Below are positions 40,179-49,142 of a DNA stretch of 64,000 nucleotides, in pieces. The stretch spans positions 124,001 through 188,000 of the forward strand of contig NZ_BNBO01000005.1 of the NCBI RefSeq assembly GCF_014655955.1, in the 5' to 3' direction. The number at the start of each line of letters is the position of its first letter. Positions within the stretch are counted from its first letter, which is position 1. The translations under genes were made by a program, and so were the position numbers. This stretch comes from Kitasatospora indigofera. Its GTDB lineage: Bacteria > Actinomycetota > Actinomycetes > Streptomycetales > Streptomycetaceae. The notes beneath the pieces were generated by a model. It had not been told where the DNA came from and made no database searches. It saw only the letters and a program-made list of their open reading frames with translations.

Positions 40179-40201
40179 AAAAAGGCCCCTCGCAGGAGGG
40201 G
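40179..40201 (-). terminator. Attenuator terminator in the leuS leader
   Basis: On the minus strand CCCCTC-CTGC-GAGGGG (40201-40186) is followed by CC and TTTTT (40183-40179). It lies between the leader peptide and leuS, about 100 bases before the leuS ATG. Confidence 0.88.
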
Positions 40202-40248
40202 ACGCCACGCCGACTCCGGCACCCGCCCGGGGGCGCGGCCGGCTCTGG

Positions 40249-40287
40249 TCAGCGCGGCCGGCTAAGGAGCAGGCACACGGTTCGCAT
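40249..40287 (-). CDS. leuL: leuS leader peptide (12 residues, three Leu)
   Basis: ATG at 40287 to TGA at 40249 encodes MRTVCLLLSRPR with consecutive leucine codons CTG CTC CTT. A stop followed 48 bases later by an intrinsic terminator is the layout of ribosome-mediated attenuation: a ribosome stalled on Leu codons would favour an antiterminator. A TACCCT box (40294-40299) lies six bases before the ATG, so the leader is itself probably leaderless. Classical attenuators upstream of leuS have been predicted in some Streptomyces; this instance looks complete. Confidence 0.88.
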   Translation of the reverse strand: MRTVCLLLSRPR

Positions 40288-40325
40288 GGGCTCAGGGTAC
40301 CGCAAGCCCGTCGGCGGCCCGGCGG

Positions 40326-41615
40326 TTATCCCGCCCTGGTCGCCGAGTCGAAGTCGCGCAGCGCCCGGGCGACCCGTTCGGACTGCATGCCGGCCGCCAG
40401 CCGCCGGGCCCGGTCGGCCGTCCGCGCGGCGTCCTCCTGGTCGCCGGTCCGCCGGTAGGAGTCGGCCAGCCGCACCATCAGCAGGGCGCGGGCCCGGGCC
40501 CGGGCCGGCTCCAGCACCGCCACCGCGCCCGCCAGCAGGACGCGGGCCCGCTCGTGCTCCCCGAGGTAGAGGTACGCCTCCCCCACCATGCCGTCCAGGT
40601 CGGCGCGTTCCTGCCGGTGGCCCGGCACGCCGTCCAGTGCCCGGAACGCCCGGTCGGCGGCGGCCTCGGCCTCCGCGCGCTCCCCCCGGCGGCCGTGCGC
40701 GCGGGCGATCCGGCCGAGTTGCAGGGCGAGTTCGGACGGGCTCAGCCGGCCGTCGGCGGCCCGCAGGGCGGCGGCGAGCATCGCCACCGCGTCCAGGCCG
40801 CGCCCGCCGGCGCTGTGGGTGGCCTGGACGACCAGGCAGCCGACCACGCTCACGCCCAGGCGGGGGTCGCCGCAGACGTGCGCGGCCCGCAGGGCGGCGA
40901 CGAAGGCGCTCTGGGCGGCGGCCTCGTAGCCCATGTCGTGGGCGGCCCAGCCGACCAGGCGGGCGAGCCGGGCGGCGGCGGCGTAGAGCTCGCGGCCGAG
41001 CGGCTCGCCGTACGAGCCGAGTTCGAGGAGTTTGCCGACCATGGCCAGCTCGGCCCGGGCCGGGTCGAGGATCAGCCCGCCGCCGCAGGCCCGCTCCAGC
41101 CGCTGCTTGCTGTCGTAGCCGAGCCTGAGGTCGACGAGCTGCTCGGGGGCGATCCGCAGGGCGCCCTCGCCCCCGGTGACGGGCGGCGGGGGCGAGGCCC
41201 AGAGCCGGGCGGCCTGTTCGAGTTCGTCGCCGCGGAACAGGGCGGTGAGGCGGACCGGACCGCCGTGCACGCCGGCCTCGCGCAGCGCGGTCTGCGCGGT
41301 GTCGGCCGTCCACGGGTCGGTGAGCAGGCCCGGGGAGAGGATCTTGGCACCCCGGTTGCCGCCCATCCGGCCCCAGAGCTGCTCGTAGGTGACGGCGATG
41401 CCGAGGGTGCGGCTGAGCACCTCGCACACCGTCTGGTCGTGCGGGGCGCGGGGCACCATGCCCCGGTCGCGCCACTTGTAGGGCGCGGTGGAGCTGATCG
41501 CGAGCCCGTTCGGGAGGGTGAGGTTGACCTCGCGGGAGAGCCGTTCCGGGCTCCAGCCGAGTTGGTGGAGTATCCGGGCCAGCTCTTCGTTCCGCTTGCG
41601 CGCCAGGTCGGCCAT
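40326..41615 (-). CDS. TPR-containing regulatory protein
   Basis: 429 residues. The N-terminus (MADLARKRNEELARILHQLGWSPERLSREVN) resembles a helix-turn-helix in which a tryptophan-containing YKWRDRG follows. The remainder is helical TPR-like repeats (e.g. GEAYLYLGEHERARVLLAGA, LADSYRRTGDQEDAARTADR). This architecture is common in Streptomyces developmental or antibiotic regulators such as NsdA-type proteins, but I cannot assign a target. The ATG at 41615 is seven bases after TACCGT and may be leaderless. It is transcribed toward leuS. Confidence 0.82.
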   Translation of the reverse strand: MADLARKRNEELARILHQLGWSPERLSREVNLTLPNGLAISSTAPYKWRDRGMVPRAPHDQTVCEVLSRTLGIAVTYEQLWGRMGGNRGAKILSPGLLTDPWTADTAQTALREAGVHGGPVRLTALFRGDELEQAARLWASPPPPVTGGEGALRIAPEQLVDLRLGYDSKQRLERACGGGLILDPARAELAMVGKLLELGSYGEPLGRELYAAAARLARLVGWAAHDMGYEAAAQSAFVAALRAAHVCGDPRLGVSVVGCLVVQATHSAGGRGLDAVAMLAAALRAADGRLSPSELALQLGRIARAHGRRGERAEAEAAADRAFRALDGVPGHRQERADLDGMVGEAYLYLGEHERARVLLAGAVAVLEPARARARALLMVRLADSYRRTGDQEDAARTADRARRLAAGMQSERVARALRDFDSATRAG

Positions 41616-41772
41616 GGGCACGACGGTAGCGGGCGGTGCGCGCCGCCCGGTAGGCCGGTTCTCCCCGGGACGGCGCGGCCACCGGACGTGGCGGGCGACG
41701 GGAGGCGGGAAACGGGAAACGGTGCGGCCGGTGCTGCGCGGTCGAAGAAACGCGGCCCGGCCGGGGAAACGC

Positions 41773-41807
41773 CAAGGGCCGCCTCCCTGTGCGGGAGGCG
41801 GCCCTTG
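41773..41807 (-). terminator. Terminator of tRNA-Ala copy 1
   Basis: Perfect 15-bp stem (41773-41787 with 41793-41807), 5-base loop, 6 bases beyond the tRNA 3' end. Confidence 0.85.
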
Positions 41808-41813
41808 TTGCTG

Positions 41814-41886
<73 letters not shown>

Positions 41887-42200
41887 TTGACCTGCGATGT
41901 CACCGCTGGCCCCACTTTTCGGTGGTTTCCCTCGGCGACATCGCCCACTTTACACGGTCGAAGGGGTGCTCCACGAATCCATATCCCGGGGCCGCCCGCC
42001 ACGGCCGGATGCCCGCCCTGCGCCGCCACCCCGGGGGCGCAGTGAGCGCCGGGGCGGGCGGACCGGACGACGGCGCGGCGAGTGACAGCCGGAGCGAAAG
42101 TCGCAGCGGCGGGACGGGGCCCGGGACGAGGCGTCGGACGACCGAGCGGCCCCGTCCACCGCGGTCCGCCACCCGCCACCCGCCACCCGCCCATCGCCCG
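41887..42200. other. Spacer upstream of tRNA-Ala copy 1
   Basis: No gene seen. The part near 41947-41956 contains a TAAAGT box on the minus strand that could belong to the tRNA promoter. Near the end, ACCCGCC is repeated three times (42171-42191). Confidence 0.4.
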
Positions 42201-43652
42201 TCACCCGTCGTCCGCCACCCGCCGGGTGCGGGCCGCCAGCACGCCCGCGGCCGCCACCACCAGGGCGATCGCACCACTGGTGACCAGCAGCGCGTGCCCG
42301 GACTCCCGGGCCGTCGCCGGCAGGTGCGCCGCCCCGAGGAAGACCGTGCCGAGCAGGGCCACCCCGACCACCTGGCCCAGCTGGATGACGGTGACGACGA
42401 CCCCGCTGGCGTCGGCCGCGTCCTGCGGCGCCACCCGGCCGAGGGCCCGGGCGAAGAGCGGGGCGTACGCGCAGCCCGCCGCCAGGCCGAGCACCGTGGT
42501 CAGGGCCAGCGCGAGCGGCCCGATCGGGGCACCGCCGCGCAGCAGCAGGCCGAGCAGCAGGTACCCGGGCGCGACCACCACGGTGGCCAGCAGCGGCAGC
42601 ACGGGGTGCAGGCGGGCCGGCAGCCGCTGCCAGTGCAGGCTGGAGACCCCGAAGCCGACCGAGACCGGCACGGAGAGCAGCCCGGCCCGCAGGGCGCTGT
42701 TGCCGAGGCCGGCCTGCTGGTGCAGGGCGAAGGCGAACATGAAGCCGGAGAAGGCCGCCATGATCGTGAAGATCGCCCCGGCGGCCGGCAGCAGCCCGGG
42801 CGCCGCGAGCACCCGGCCGGAGATCAGCGGTTCTCCGCCGCGCGCCGCGACCCGCCGTTCGACCGACCGGAACACGCCCAGCATCAGCCCGCTCCCGGCC
42901 AGCATCGCCCAGCCCCAGGCCGGCCAGCCGAGTTCGTGCCCGAGCACCAGCGGCACCACCAGCAGGCCCAGGGCCACCGCGAGCACCACCAGGCCGGGCA
43001 GGTCGAAGCCGCGGCCGCGGTCGCCCGGCAGCCGGGGCAGCAGGCGGGCGCCGGCCACCAGCAGGGCCAGCCCGAGCGGCACGTTGACCAGGAACACCGG
43101 GCGCCAGCCCGTCCCGAAGAGGTCCGCGCTGACCAGCAGCCCGCCGGCCGCCTGGCCGACCGCCAGCCCGCCGGCCAGCACCGCCGAGTACAGGCCCAGC
43201 GCCCTGGTCCGGGCGGCGCCGGTGAAGGTGCGCTGGATCAGGCTCATCACCTGGGGGACCATCAGCGCGGCGCCGAGCCCCTGGAGCACCCGGAACGCGA
43301 TCAGCCAGCCGGTGCCGGGGGCCAGCCCGCAGGCCAGCGAGGCGGCGGTGAAGGCCGCCAGGCCGGCCCGGAACAGCCGGTCGTACCCGTAGCGGGCGCC
43401 CAGCCGGGCGCCGGTGATCAGCAGCACGGCGTACGCGATGGTGTAGCCGGCGATGACGAGCTGGAGCGAGGCGCCGGAGGCGTGCAGGTCGGTGCGGATG
43501 GTGGGCACCGCCACGTTGACGATGGAGATGTCGAGGACGGCCATGAACTGGCCGCTCAGCACCAGGGCGAGGAGCAGCCCGGGCCGGGTGGCCCGGGCCG
43601 GGGGCCGGGCGGGCCCGCCGGAGCCGGCGGGTCGGGTCTGAAGGTCCGTCAT
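42201..43652 (-). CDS. MFS drug-efflux transporter (14-TM, DHA2 type)
   Basis: 483-residue major facilitator with about 14 hydrophobic segments. The motif A region reads ARLGARYGYDRLFRAG, and the N-terminal VLDISIVNVAVPTI plus LVIAGYTIAYAVLLITGARL is typical of EmrB/QacA-type proton antiporters; motif C-like GGLAVGQAAGGLL follows. ATG at 43652. It is divergent from the helix-turn-helix gene, which probably controls it. Substrate unknown. Confidence 0.95.
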   Translation of the reverse strand: MTDLQTRPAGSGGPARPPARATRPGLLLALVLSGQFMAVLDISIVNVAVPTIRTDLHASGASLQLVIAGYTIAYAVLLITGARLGARYGYDRLFRAGLAAFTAASLACGLAPGTGWLIAFRVLQGLGAALMVPQVMSLIQRTFTGAARTRALGLYSAVLAGGLAVGQAAGGLLVSADLFGTGWRPVFLVNVPLGLALLVAGARLLPRLPGDRGRGFDLPGLVVLAVALGLLVVPLVLGHELGWPAWGWAMLAGSGLMLGVFRSVERRVAARGGEPLISGRVLAAPGLLPAAGAIFTIMAAFSGFMFAFALHQQAGLGNSALRAGLLSVPVSVGFGVSSLHWQRLPARLHPVLPLLATVVVAPGYLLLGLLLRGGAPIGPLALALTTVLGLAAGCAYAPLFARALGRVAPQDAADASGVVVTVIQLGQVVGVALLGTVFLGAAHLPATARESGHALLVTSGAIALVVAAAGVLAARTRRVADDG

Positions 43653-43674
43653 GGGGCCAGCGTGCGCGGGTACG

Positions 43675-43711
43675 GGTACTGGTGGTTAGAGCCTGCTGAT
43701 CCTGGTACTGG
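43675..43711. promoter_or_regulatory. Direct repeats in the divergent MFS/regulator promoter
   Basis: GGTACTGG occurs at 43675-43682 and 43704-43711 within the 101-base divergent spacer, a candidate operator for the adjacent regulator. Confidence 0.45.
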
Positions 43712-43753
43712 CAACACCTGGGACCGCGGCCCGGGTTGGGGCACCATGACGGG

Positions 43754-44668
43754 ATGACCACCTTCGAGGAGAGCGCCCCGCCGGCCCGCGGCCCGCAGGT
43801 CCGGCCGCAGCCGCAGGACCGCCGCCGGACCGAACTCGCCGGGTTCCTGAAGGCCTGCCGGGCCAGGGTCACCCCGGAGGAGGTGGGCCTGCCGCCGGGC
43901 CTGCGCCGCCGCACCCCGGGGCTGCGGCGCGAGGAGGTGGCGCAGCTCGCCGGGGTGGGGGTCACCTGGTACACCTGGCTGGAGCAGGGGCGGCCGATCA
44001 ACGCCAGCGAGCAGGTGCTGGCCGCGGTGGCCGGCTCGCTGCGGCTGGACGCCACCGAGCGGGACCACATGTTCCGGCTGGCGGGGGTGCGGGTCGAGCT
44101 GCGGCCGTCCCCGGCGCACCCCAACCTCGACCCGTCCGTGCAGGTGATCCTGGACGCGCTGGCGCCGCTGCCGGCCGCGGTCTGCAACACCCGCTACGAC
44201 GTGCTGCTGCACAACGCGCCGTACGAGTCGCTGTTCGGGGCGGACCGCCCGACCGCCCCGCACGGGACGTTCAACAGCCTGTGGTGCACCGTCACCGCGC
44301 CGGTCTGCTGCAATCCGTTCCTCAACCGCGACGAGGAGCTGCCCCGGATGGTCGGGGTGCTGCGGGCCGCGTACGGCAAGCACGTGGGCGAGCCGGTCTG
44401 GGAGTGCTACATCCGGGAGCTGACGCTGGCGAGCGAGGAGTTCCGAGAGCTGTGGGCCCGGCAGCAGGTGGCCCCGGCCAGGAGCGCGCTGAAGGTGTTC
44501 CGGCACCCCGTGGTGGGGGAGCTGCGCTTCACCGCGGCCTACCTGACGCTGCCGGCCGTCCCCGAGCACTACATGGTGGTCTACACGCCGCAGGGGCCGC
44601 AGGACCGGGAGCGGGTGGAGCGGATGGCGGCGCTCCCCCCGCGCCCGTCGGCCCGCTGCCCGCACTGA
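43754..44668 (+). CDS. XRE-family regulator with MmyB-like ligand domain
   Basis: 304 residues. The N-terminal helix-turn-helix (LRRRTPGLRREEVAQLAGVGVTWYTWLEQG, about 45-80) and the C-terminal PAS-like MmyB domain (DVLLHNAPYESLFGAD, then LWCTVTAPVCCNPFLNRD) define this actinobacterial family. ATG at 43754. It is divergent from the MFS pump and presumably senses a ligand to relieve repression. Confidence 0.93.
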   Translation: MTTFEESAPPARGPQVRPQPQDRRRTELAGFLKACRARVTPEEVGLPPGLRRRTPGLRREEVAQLAGVGVTWYTWLEQGRPINASEQVLAAVAGSLRLDATERDHMFRLAGVRVELRPSPAHPNLDPSVQVILDALAPLPAAVCNTRYDVLLHNAPYESLFGADRPTAPHGTFNSLWCTVTAPVCCNPFLNRDEELPRMVGVLRAAYGKHVGEPVWECYIRELTLASEEFRELWARQQVAPARSALKVFRHPVVGELRFTAAYLTLPAVPEHYMVVYTPQGPQDRERVERMAALPPRPSARCPH

Positions 44669-44714
44669 GGCTCCGCACACGGGGCTCCGGGGGCGTCCGG
44701 GCCCCGGACGCACC

Positions 44715-44745
44715 GAAGGCCGTCACCCCGGGGGTGACGGCCTTC
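44715..44745. terminator. Perfect palindrome shared by tRNA-Ala copy 2 and the regulator
   Basis: Two exact 15-base arms (44715-44729, 44731-44745) around one G. It ends 10 bases beyond the 3' end of tRNA copy 2 and lies 46 bases past the regulator's stop, so it can terminate both. Confidence 0.85.
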
Positions 44746-44755
44746 CGAACTGTTG

Positions 44756-44828
<73 letters not shown>

Positions 44829-44865
44829 GCGACACGTACGGCCCTCGCGGACCGGTGGTGCGGAG

Positions 44866-44938
<73 letters not shown>

Positions 44939-45054
44939 GCACTCGTGGGTTTTCCCGCTTCCCTTCCGGGCCGCGTTCTCACCTGCGAACGAGGAAGACT
45001 CTAGCTGGTCAGGCCCGGAACTGCGAAATCCCGCCTGCGGCAGACCCGCCGGCC

Positions 45055-45702
45055 TCAGGTGTCGTCACCGATCACCGGCTGCGGCAGGGTGCCCGCGTTG
45101 TGCTCCAGCAGGCGCCAGCCGCGCGCGCCCCGGCCGAGGACCGACCAGCAGCAGTTGGACAGGCCCCCGAAGCACTCCCAGAGCTCCGGGTCCAGGCCCA
45201 GGAGCCGGCCCAGCATGGTGCGGATGGTGCCGCCGTGGCTGACCACCACCAGGGTGCCGTTCTCCGGCAGCTTCTGGACCGCCTCCAGCACCACCGGGAC
45301 GGACCGGTCCGCGACCTCGGTGGACAGCTCGCCGCCGCCGCGCCGGACGGGCTCGCCCTGTGCCCAGGCCTCGTACTGCTCCGGGAAGCGGGCCCGGATC
45401 TCGGCGTTGGTCAGGCCCTGCCACTCCCCCGCGTACGTCTCGCGCAGGCCCTCGTGGTGGTGCACCTCCAGACCCGTCACCTGGGACAGCTCCGCGGCCG
45501 TACGAGCGGCCCGCTGGAGGTCGGAGGAGATCAGCAGGTCCGGGTGGAGCCCGGCGAGCAGCCGGGCGGCGCGCTGCGCCTGCTGCACGCCCTGGCCGGT
45601 CAGCTCGATGTCCGTGGTGCCCTGGAAGCGCGATTCGAGGTTCCAGGAGGTCTGGCCGTGCCGCCAGAAGACGATGCGCGGTCCCCGCGCCTCCCGGCTC
45701 AG
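45055..45702 (-). CDS. Histidine phosphatase family protein (CTG start)
   Basis: 215-residue phosphoglycerate-mutase-like phosphatase. The catalytic RHG motif is at the extreme N-terminus (IVFWRHGQTSWNLESRFQGT), with the second histidine in VVVSHGGTIRTML. Canonical starts exist only after the RHG motif, so the true start must be upstream. A CTG at 45702 forms CTGA with the rsfS stop and has GAGGA six bases before it; initiation there gives LSREARGPRIVFWRHG. It is coupled to rsfS and nadD; the neighbourhood is conserved in Streptomyces. The substrate is unknown. Confidence 0.93.
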   Translation of the reverse strand: MSREARGPRIVFWRHGQTSWNLESRFQGTTDIELTGQGVQQAQRAARLLAGLHPDLLISSDLQRAARTAAELSQVTGLEVHHHEGLRETYAGEWQGLTNAEIRARFPEQYEAWAQGEPVRRGGGELSTEVADRSVPVVLEAVQKLPENGTLVVVSHGGTIRTMLGRLLGLDPELWECFGGLSNCCWSVLGRGARGWRLLEHNAGTLPQPVIGDDT

Positions 45703-46175
45703 CTGTGGTCCTCGGCGACGTAGATGCCCACCCCGAAGTCGTCGGCCGGCGGGGCGGTGACGTTGCCGGCCGCGTCGGTCTCGGCACCCTCGGGGCGGTT
45801 TCGGGAGGCCAGCGCGTCCTCGGGCAGGGCCAGCTCGGGGCAGTCCTTCCAGAGCCGGTCGAGGGAGTAGAAGGAACGCTCCTCGGAGTGCTGGACGTGC
45901 ACCACGATGTCCAGGTAGTCGAGCAGGATCCAGCGGCCCTCGCGCTCGCCCTCGCGGCGCACCGGCTTGACGTCCAGCTGCTCGCGCAGCTGGTCCTCGA
46001 TCTCCTCGGCGATGGACTTCACCTGGCGGTCGTTGTTCGCGGAGGCGATCAGGAAGGCGTCGGTGATCGACAGCACCTCGCTGACGTCGAACGCGATGAT
46101 GTTGTGGGCCAGCTTGTCGGCCGCCGCCTGGGCGGCGACGTTGATGAGTTCCTGGCTGTGGTCGGTGACGGTCAC
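45699..46175 (-). CDS. rsfS: Ribosomal silencing factor RsfS
   Basis: 158-residue protein that binds L14 and blocks subunit joining. The core DKLAHNIIAFDVSEVLSITDAFLIAS and the EGEREGRWILLDYLDIVVHV strand are diagnostic. GTG start at 46175 (VTVTDHSQE). The C-terminal about 40 residues extend beyond the core. Its TGA overlaps the phosphatase start. Confidence 0.96.
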   Translation of the reverse strand: MTVTDHSQELINVAAQAAADKLAHNIIAFDVSEVLSITDAFLIASANNDRQVKSIAEEIEDQLREQLDVKPVRREGEREGRWILLDYLDIVVHVQHSEERSFYSLDRLWKDCPELALPEDALASRNRPEGAETDAAGNVTAPPADDFGVGIYVAEDHS

Positions 46176-46277
46176 TGTGTTCTTCCGGCTCGGCTGCAGA
46201 GATGGCGCCCTCGCCCCGCCCGCCGGCGGCTGCGCCGGCTCCAGGGCAGGAGGACCCCAGTCCAGGATCTCACGCCG

Positions 46278-46318
46278 CCGCCGCGGCCCCGGACCGATTA
46301 ACGGTGGGGCCGCGGCGG
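46278..46318 (-). terminator. Terminator after the LytR/LCP-like gene
   Basis: CCGCCGCGGCCCC (46278-46290) pairs with GGGGCCGCGGCGG (46306-46318), with an inner ACC/GGT pair. It lies between the LCP-like gene and rsfS, so rsfS probably has additional transcription of its own. Confidence 0.75.
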
Positions 46319-46377
46319 TGCGGAGCGTGGCCGGAGCGGCGCGCCCTGCGGGCGCCGGTGCGGCTGCCGTGCGGGCG

Positions 46378-48345
46378 CTACTGCGGCTTGGGCACCTGGT
46401 AGTCCTTGCCGAGCACCACCAGGAGGTCGGCGTTCTGCGCCTCGGTGACCTTCTTCACGGCCGTGGCGGGCAGGTTCAGGCTGGTCGCCAGCGACTTGGC
46501 GGCCTCCAGCCGGGCGTCGTCGCTGTACCGGATCTCGGTGGCCGCCTGCGGGGTGCTCTTCGCCGTCCCGGGGACGAAGGTCAGGCCCGCGTTGAGCACC
46601 TGGACCTGGGCCGCGGCGGCCGCCTGGTCGTTGCCGGAGGCGTCCTGGATGGCGACCCGGGCGGCTGCCCCGGCGCTGTCGGCGTTGCGCACCGTGCTGC
46701 CGAGGACCTCCTTGACCTGCTTGCCGGCGGTGGCGTCGTCCAGCGTGCCGTCGGGCTTGACCGGCAGCGCCGAGGTGGCGAGGTGGCCGTCCTTGCCCTG
46801 CTGGGAGAGCTGCGCCAGCACGCCGGCCAGCGCGTCCCGCGGGAGGGAGGGGTCGAGCACCGCGCCCACCCGCTTCACCACGTCGGTGGCGTCCGCCAGA
46901 TCGGTCGGCATCGTCCGGATGATCGACTCCAGCACCTTGCCGAACCGCGCCAGCTGCACGTCCCGGCTCTCGCCGGCCGCCTGGTACGTGGCGAACAGCA
47001 CCGCCGCCTGCCCGCTGAGCAGGACGTTCTTGCCCGCCGCCGCCAGCACCTTGCCGTCCGCCTTGCCGCCGTCGCGCAGCTCCACGTCGGTGTCCACCCG
47101 CACGCCGCCGAGCTGGGAGACCAGCAGCTGCAGGTACGGGGTGTCCAGCCGCCAGGTGCCGGCCACGCCGGCCCCGAGGACGGTGCCGAGGCCGTCGCGG
47201 GTGCTGGAGGTGCCGATGGTGTCCATCGCCTGGCCGAGCGCGACGGTCGCCGAGTCGCCCACCCCGGGCAGCTTGAGGCCCTCCGGCAGCAGCAGCACCG
47301 AGCCCTTGTGGCCGGAGGCGTCGTTGACCAGCAGCGCGGTCGAGACCTTGCCCTCCAGGTCACGCAGGTGCACCACGTTGACCTGGCGCGGCCCGGCCGC
47401 GGCGGCCGCCGTCCTCGCACCGCCGAGCTTGCCGGTGTACCAGAGGTATCCGGTGCCGGCGCCGCCGAGCACGGCCAGCACGACGACCGCGCCGATCAGC
47501 CGGCTGCGCAGCTTGCGGCGGCGCTCGTCCCGGCGCTCGCTGCGCGACTCCGCGAACTTGAGCCAGTCGATGACGTCCTCGGACTCCTCCGCCTCCTCCT
47601 CGACGAAGGTGAACTCGCCGGTGGCGTAGGCGTCGGCGGGCGCCTTGGCGCCCTTGGCCGCGCGGGAGCCGCCGACCTGCTCGGAGGGCTGCTCCGGCTT
47701 GGCCGGGGCGGCCTGCGGCGCGGGGCGGGCCGGGCGGGGACGCGGCGGTGCGGCGGGTGCGGCGGCCACCGGTGCCGCGGCGGGCGCGGCGGCGGCGGGC
47801 GACTGCGGCACGGCGCCGTAGTGCTCCTGGCCGGGCTGCTCGTACACCGGCTGCTCGTACACCCGCTGTTCCTGGCCCGGCTGCTCGTACCCGGGCTGCT
47901 CGTACCCGGTCCGCGGCCGGGCCGGCTGCTGGTACGGCTGGTACGGCTGCTGCCCGTAGCCGGGCTGCTGGTAGTCCTCGTAGGCCTGCGGCTGCTGGTA
48001 GGCCTGCTGCGGCTGCCCGTACTGGTCGTACTGCGGCTGGTAGGCCTGCGGCTGCTCCGGCCGGCCGTACCCGTCCTGGGCGTAGCCGGACTGCGGCCGG
48101 GCCGGCTGCTGCCGGCGGGGCGGGTAGGGCTGCCCGTACTGGTCGTACTGCGGCTCGTAGCCGCCCGCCTCGTACCCGGCCTGCTCGTACCCGGCCTGCT
48201 CGTAGCCCGCCTCGTAGCCCGGCTGCTCGTAGCCGGACTGCTCGTAGCCCGGCTGCTGCCGGTACGGCTGGTAGGACTGCTGCTGGTACTGCCCGGCCGG
48301 CCAGTCGTCGTCCTGCTGGCCCCTGCGGTCTGCCGTTCCGGTCAC
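46378..48345 (-). CDS. LytR-CpsA-Psr-like protein with LytR C-terminal domain
   Basis: 655 residues. Residues 1-160 are low complexity, rich in Gln, Tyr and Gly, with GYEQ/GYEA units repeated. An acidic patch (FVEEEAEESEDVIDW) precedes a single membrane segment (LIGAVVVLAVLGGAGTGYLWY, about 285). The extracytoplasmic part has an LCP-like domain with ESRDVQLARFGKVLESI and a LytR_C domain (VQVLNAGLTFVPG, LVVLGKDY). LCP proteins attach polymers to peptidoglycan; activity here is inferred. GTG start at 48345 with a GGAGG ribosome site. Confidence 0.88.
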   Translation of the reverse strand: MTGTADRRGQQDDDWPAGQYQQQSYQPYRQQPGYEQSGYEQPGYEAGYEQAGYEQAGYEAGGYEPQYDQYGQPYPPRRQQPARPQSGYAQDGYGRPEQPQAYQPQYDQYGQPQQAYQQPQAYEDYQQPGYGQQPYQPYQQPARPRTGYEQPGYEQPGQEQRVYEQPVYEQPGQEHYGAVPQSPAAAAPAAAPVAAAPAAPPRPRPARPAPQAAPAKPEQPSEQVGGSRAAKGAKAPADAYATGEFTFVEEEAEESEDVIDWLKFAESRSERRDERRRKLRSRLIGAVVVLAVLGGAGTGYLWYTGKLGGARTAAAAAGPRQVNVVHLRDLEGKVSTALLVNDASGHKGSVLLLPEGLKLPGVGDSATVALGQAMDTIGTSSTRDGLGTVLGAGVAGTWRLDTPYLQLLVSQLGGVRVDTDVELRDGGKADGKVLAAAGKNVLLSGQAAVLFATYQAAGESRDVQLARFGKVLESIIRTMPTDLADATDVVKRVGAVLDPSLPRDALAGVLAQLSQQGKDGHLATSALPVKPDGTLDDATAGKQVKEVLGSTVRNADSAGAAARVAIQDASGNDQAAAAAQVQVLNAGLTFVPGTAKSTPQAATEIRYSDDARLEAAKSLATSLNLPATAVKKVTEAQNADLLVVLGKDYQVPKPQ

Positions 48346-48361
48346 GCCGACCCTCCTGGGA

Positions 48362-48994
48362 TCAAGGCTGGGCCGGCGCGTAGAGCGCCCGCTTGTCGAT
48401 GTAACGGACCACGCCGTCCGGGACGAGGTACCAGACCGGTTCGCCCTTGGCGACCCGGTCGCGGCAGTCCGTGGACGAGATGGCCAGCGCGGGGACCTCC
48501 ACCAGGGAGACCCCGCCCACCGGGAGTCCGGCGTCGGTCAGGGTGTGTCCCGGCCGGGTGCACCCGATGAAGTGGGCGAGCGAGAAGAGCTCCTCGGAGT
48601 CGCGCCAGGAGAGGATCTGGGCGAGCGCGTCGGCCCCGGTGATGAAGAAGAGGTCGGAGTCCGGGTGCAGGCTCCGCAGGTCGCGCAGGGTGTCGACGGT
48701 GTACGTCGGGCCCTGGCGGTCGATGTCGATCCGGCTCACCGAGAACTGCGGGTTCTCGGCGGTGGCGATGACCGTCATCAGGTAGCGGTCCTCCGCCGGT
48801 GTCACCCGGCGGTCGTCCTTCTGCCACGGCTGCCCGGTCGGCACGAAGATCACCTCATCGAGGTGGAACGCGCTCGCCACCTCGCTGGCGGCGACCAGGT
48901 GCCCGTGGTGGATCGGGTCGAAGGTGCCACCCATCACGCCGAGGCGCTTCTTCGCCGGTTGGAGTCCGCCGGGGGTCTCGGCCTGCTGTCCCAT
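48362..48994 (-). CDS. nadD: Nicotinate-nucleotide adenylyltransferase
   Basis: 210-residue NAD-biosynthesis enzyme converting nicotinate mononucleotide to deamido-NAD. The nucleotidyltransferase motif [14 protein letters not shown] (about residue 20) and the ISSTDCR signature near the end are both present. ATG at 48994. First gene of the nadD-LCP-rsfS-phosphatase cluster. Confidence 0.97.
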   Translation of the reverse strand: MGQQAETPGGLQPAKKRLGVMGGTFDPIHHGHLVAASEVASAFHLDEVIFVPTGQPWQKDDRRVTPAEDRYLMTVIATAENPQFSVSRIDIDRQGPTYTVDTLRDLRSLHPDSDLFFITGADALAQILSWRDSEELFSLAHFIGCTRPGHTLTDAGLPVGGVSLVEVPALAISSTDCRDRVAKGEPVWYLVPDGVVRYIDKRALYAPAQP

Positions 48995-49066
48995 GCCGCC
49001 ACACCTTACGCGACGCCTGTCGGCCCGCGCGTCCCCCCGGCGCACGCGCGGGCGCGGACATGGCAA

Positions 49067-49099
49067 AGGGAGCGTCCGCCGCTCGGCAGGGCGCTCCCT
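49067..49099. terminator. Weak hairpin between nadD and the small membrane gene
   Basis: AGGGAGCG (49067-49074) pairs with CGCTCCCT (49092-49099); a moderate stem with a 17-base loop. Confidence 0.4.
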
Positions 49100-49142
49100 G
49101 GGCCTGTCCGCCCGGCGTCACGACGCCCGGCACCGCGGACGC

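Noticed and set aside
44715..44745. Perfect palindrome as a possible attachment site
   Set aside because: Its place just after a tRNA and after a convergent gene is fully explained by transcription termination.
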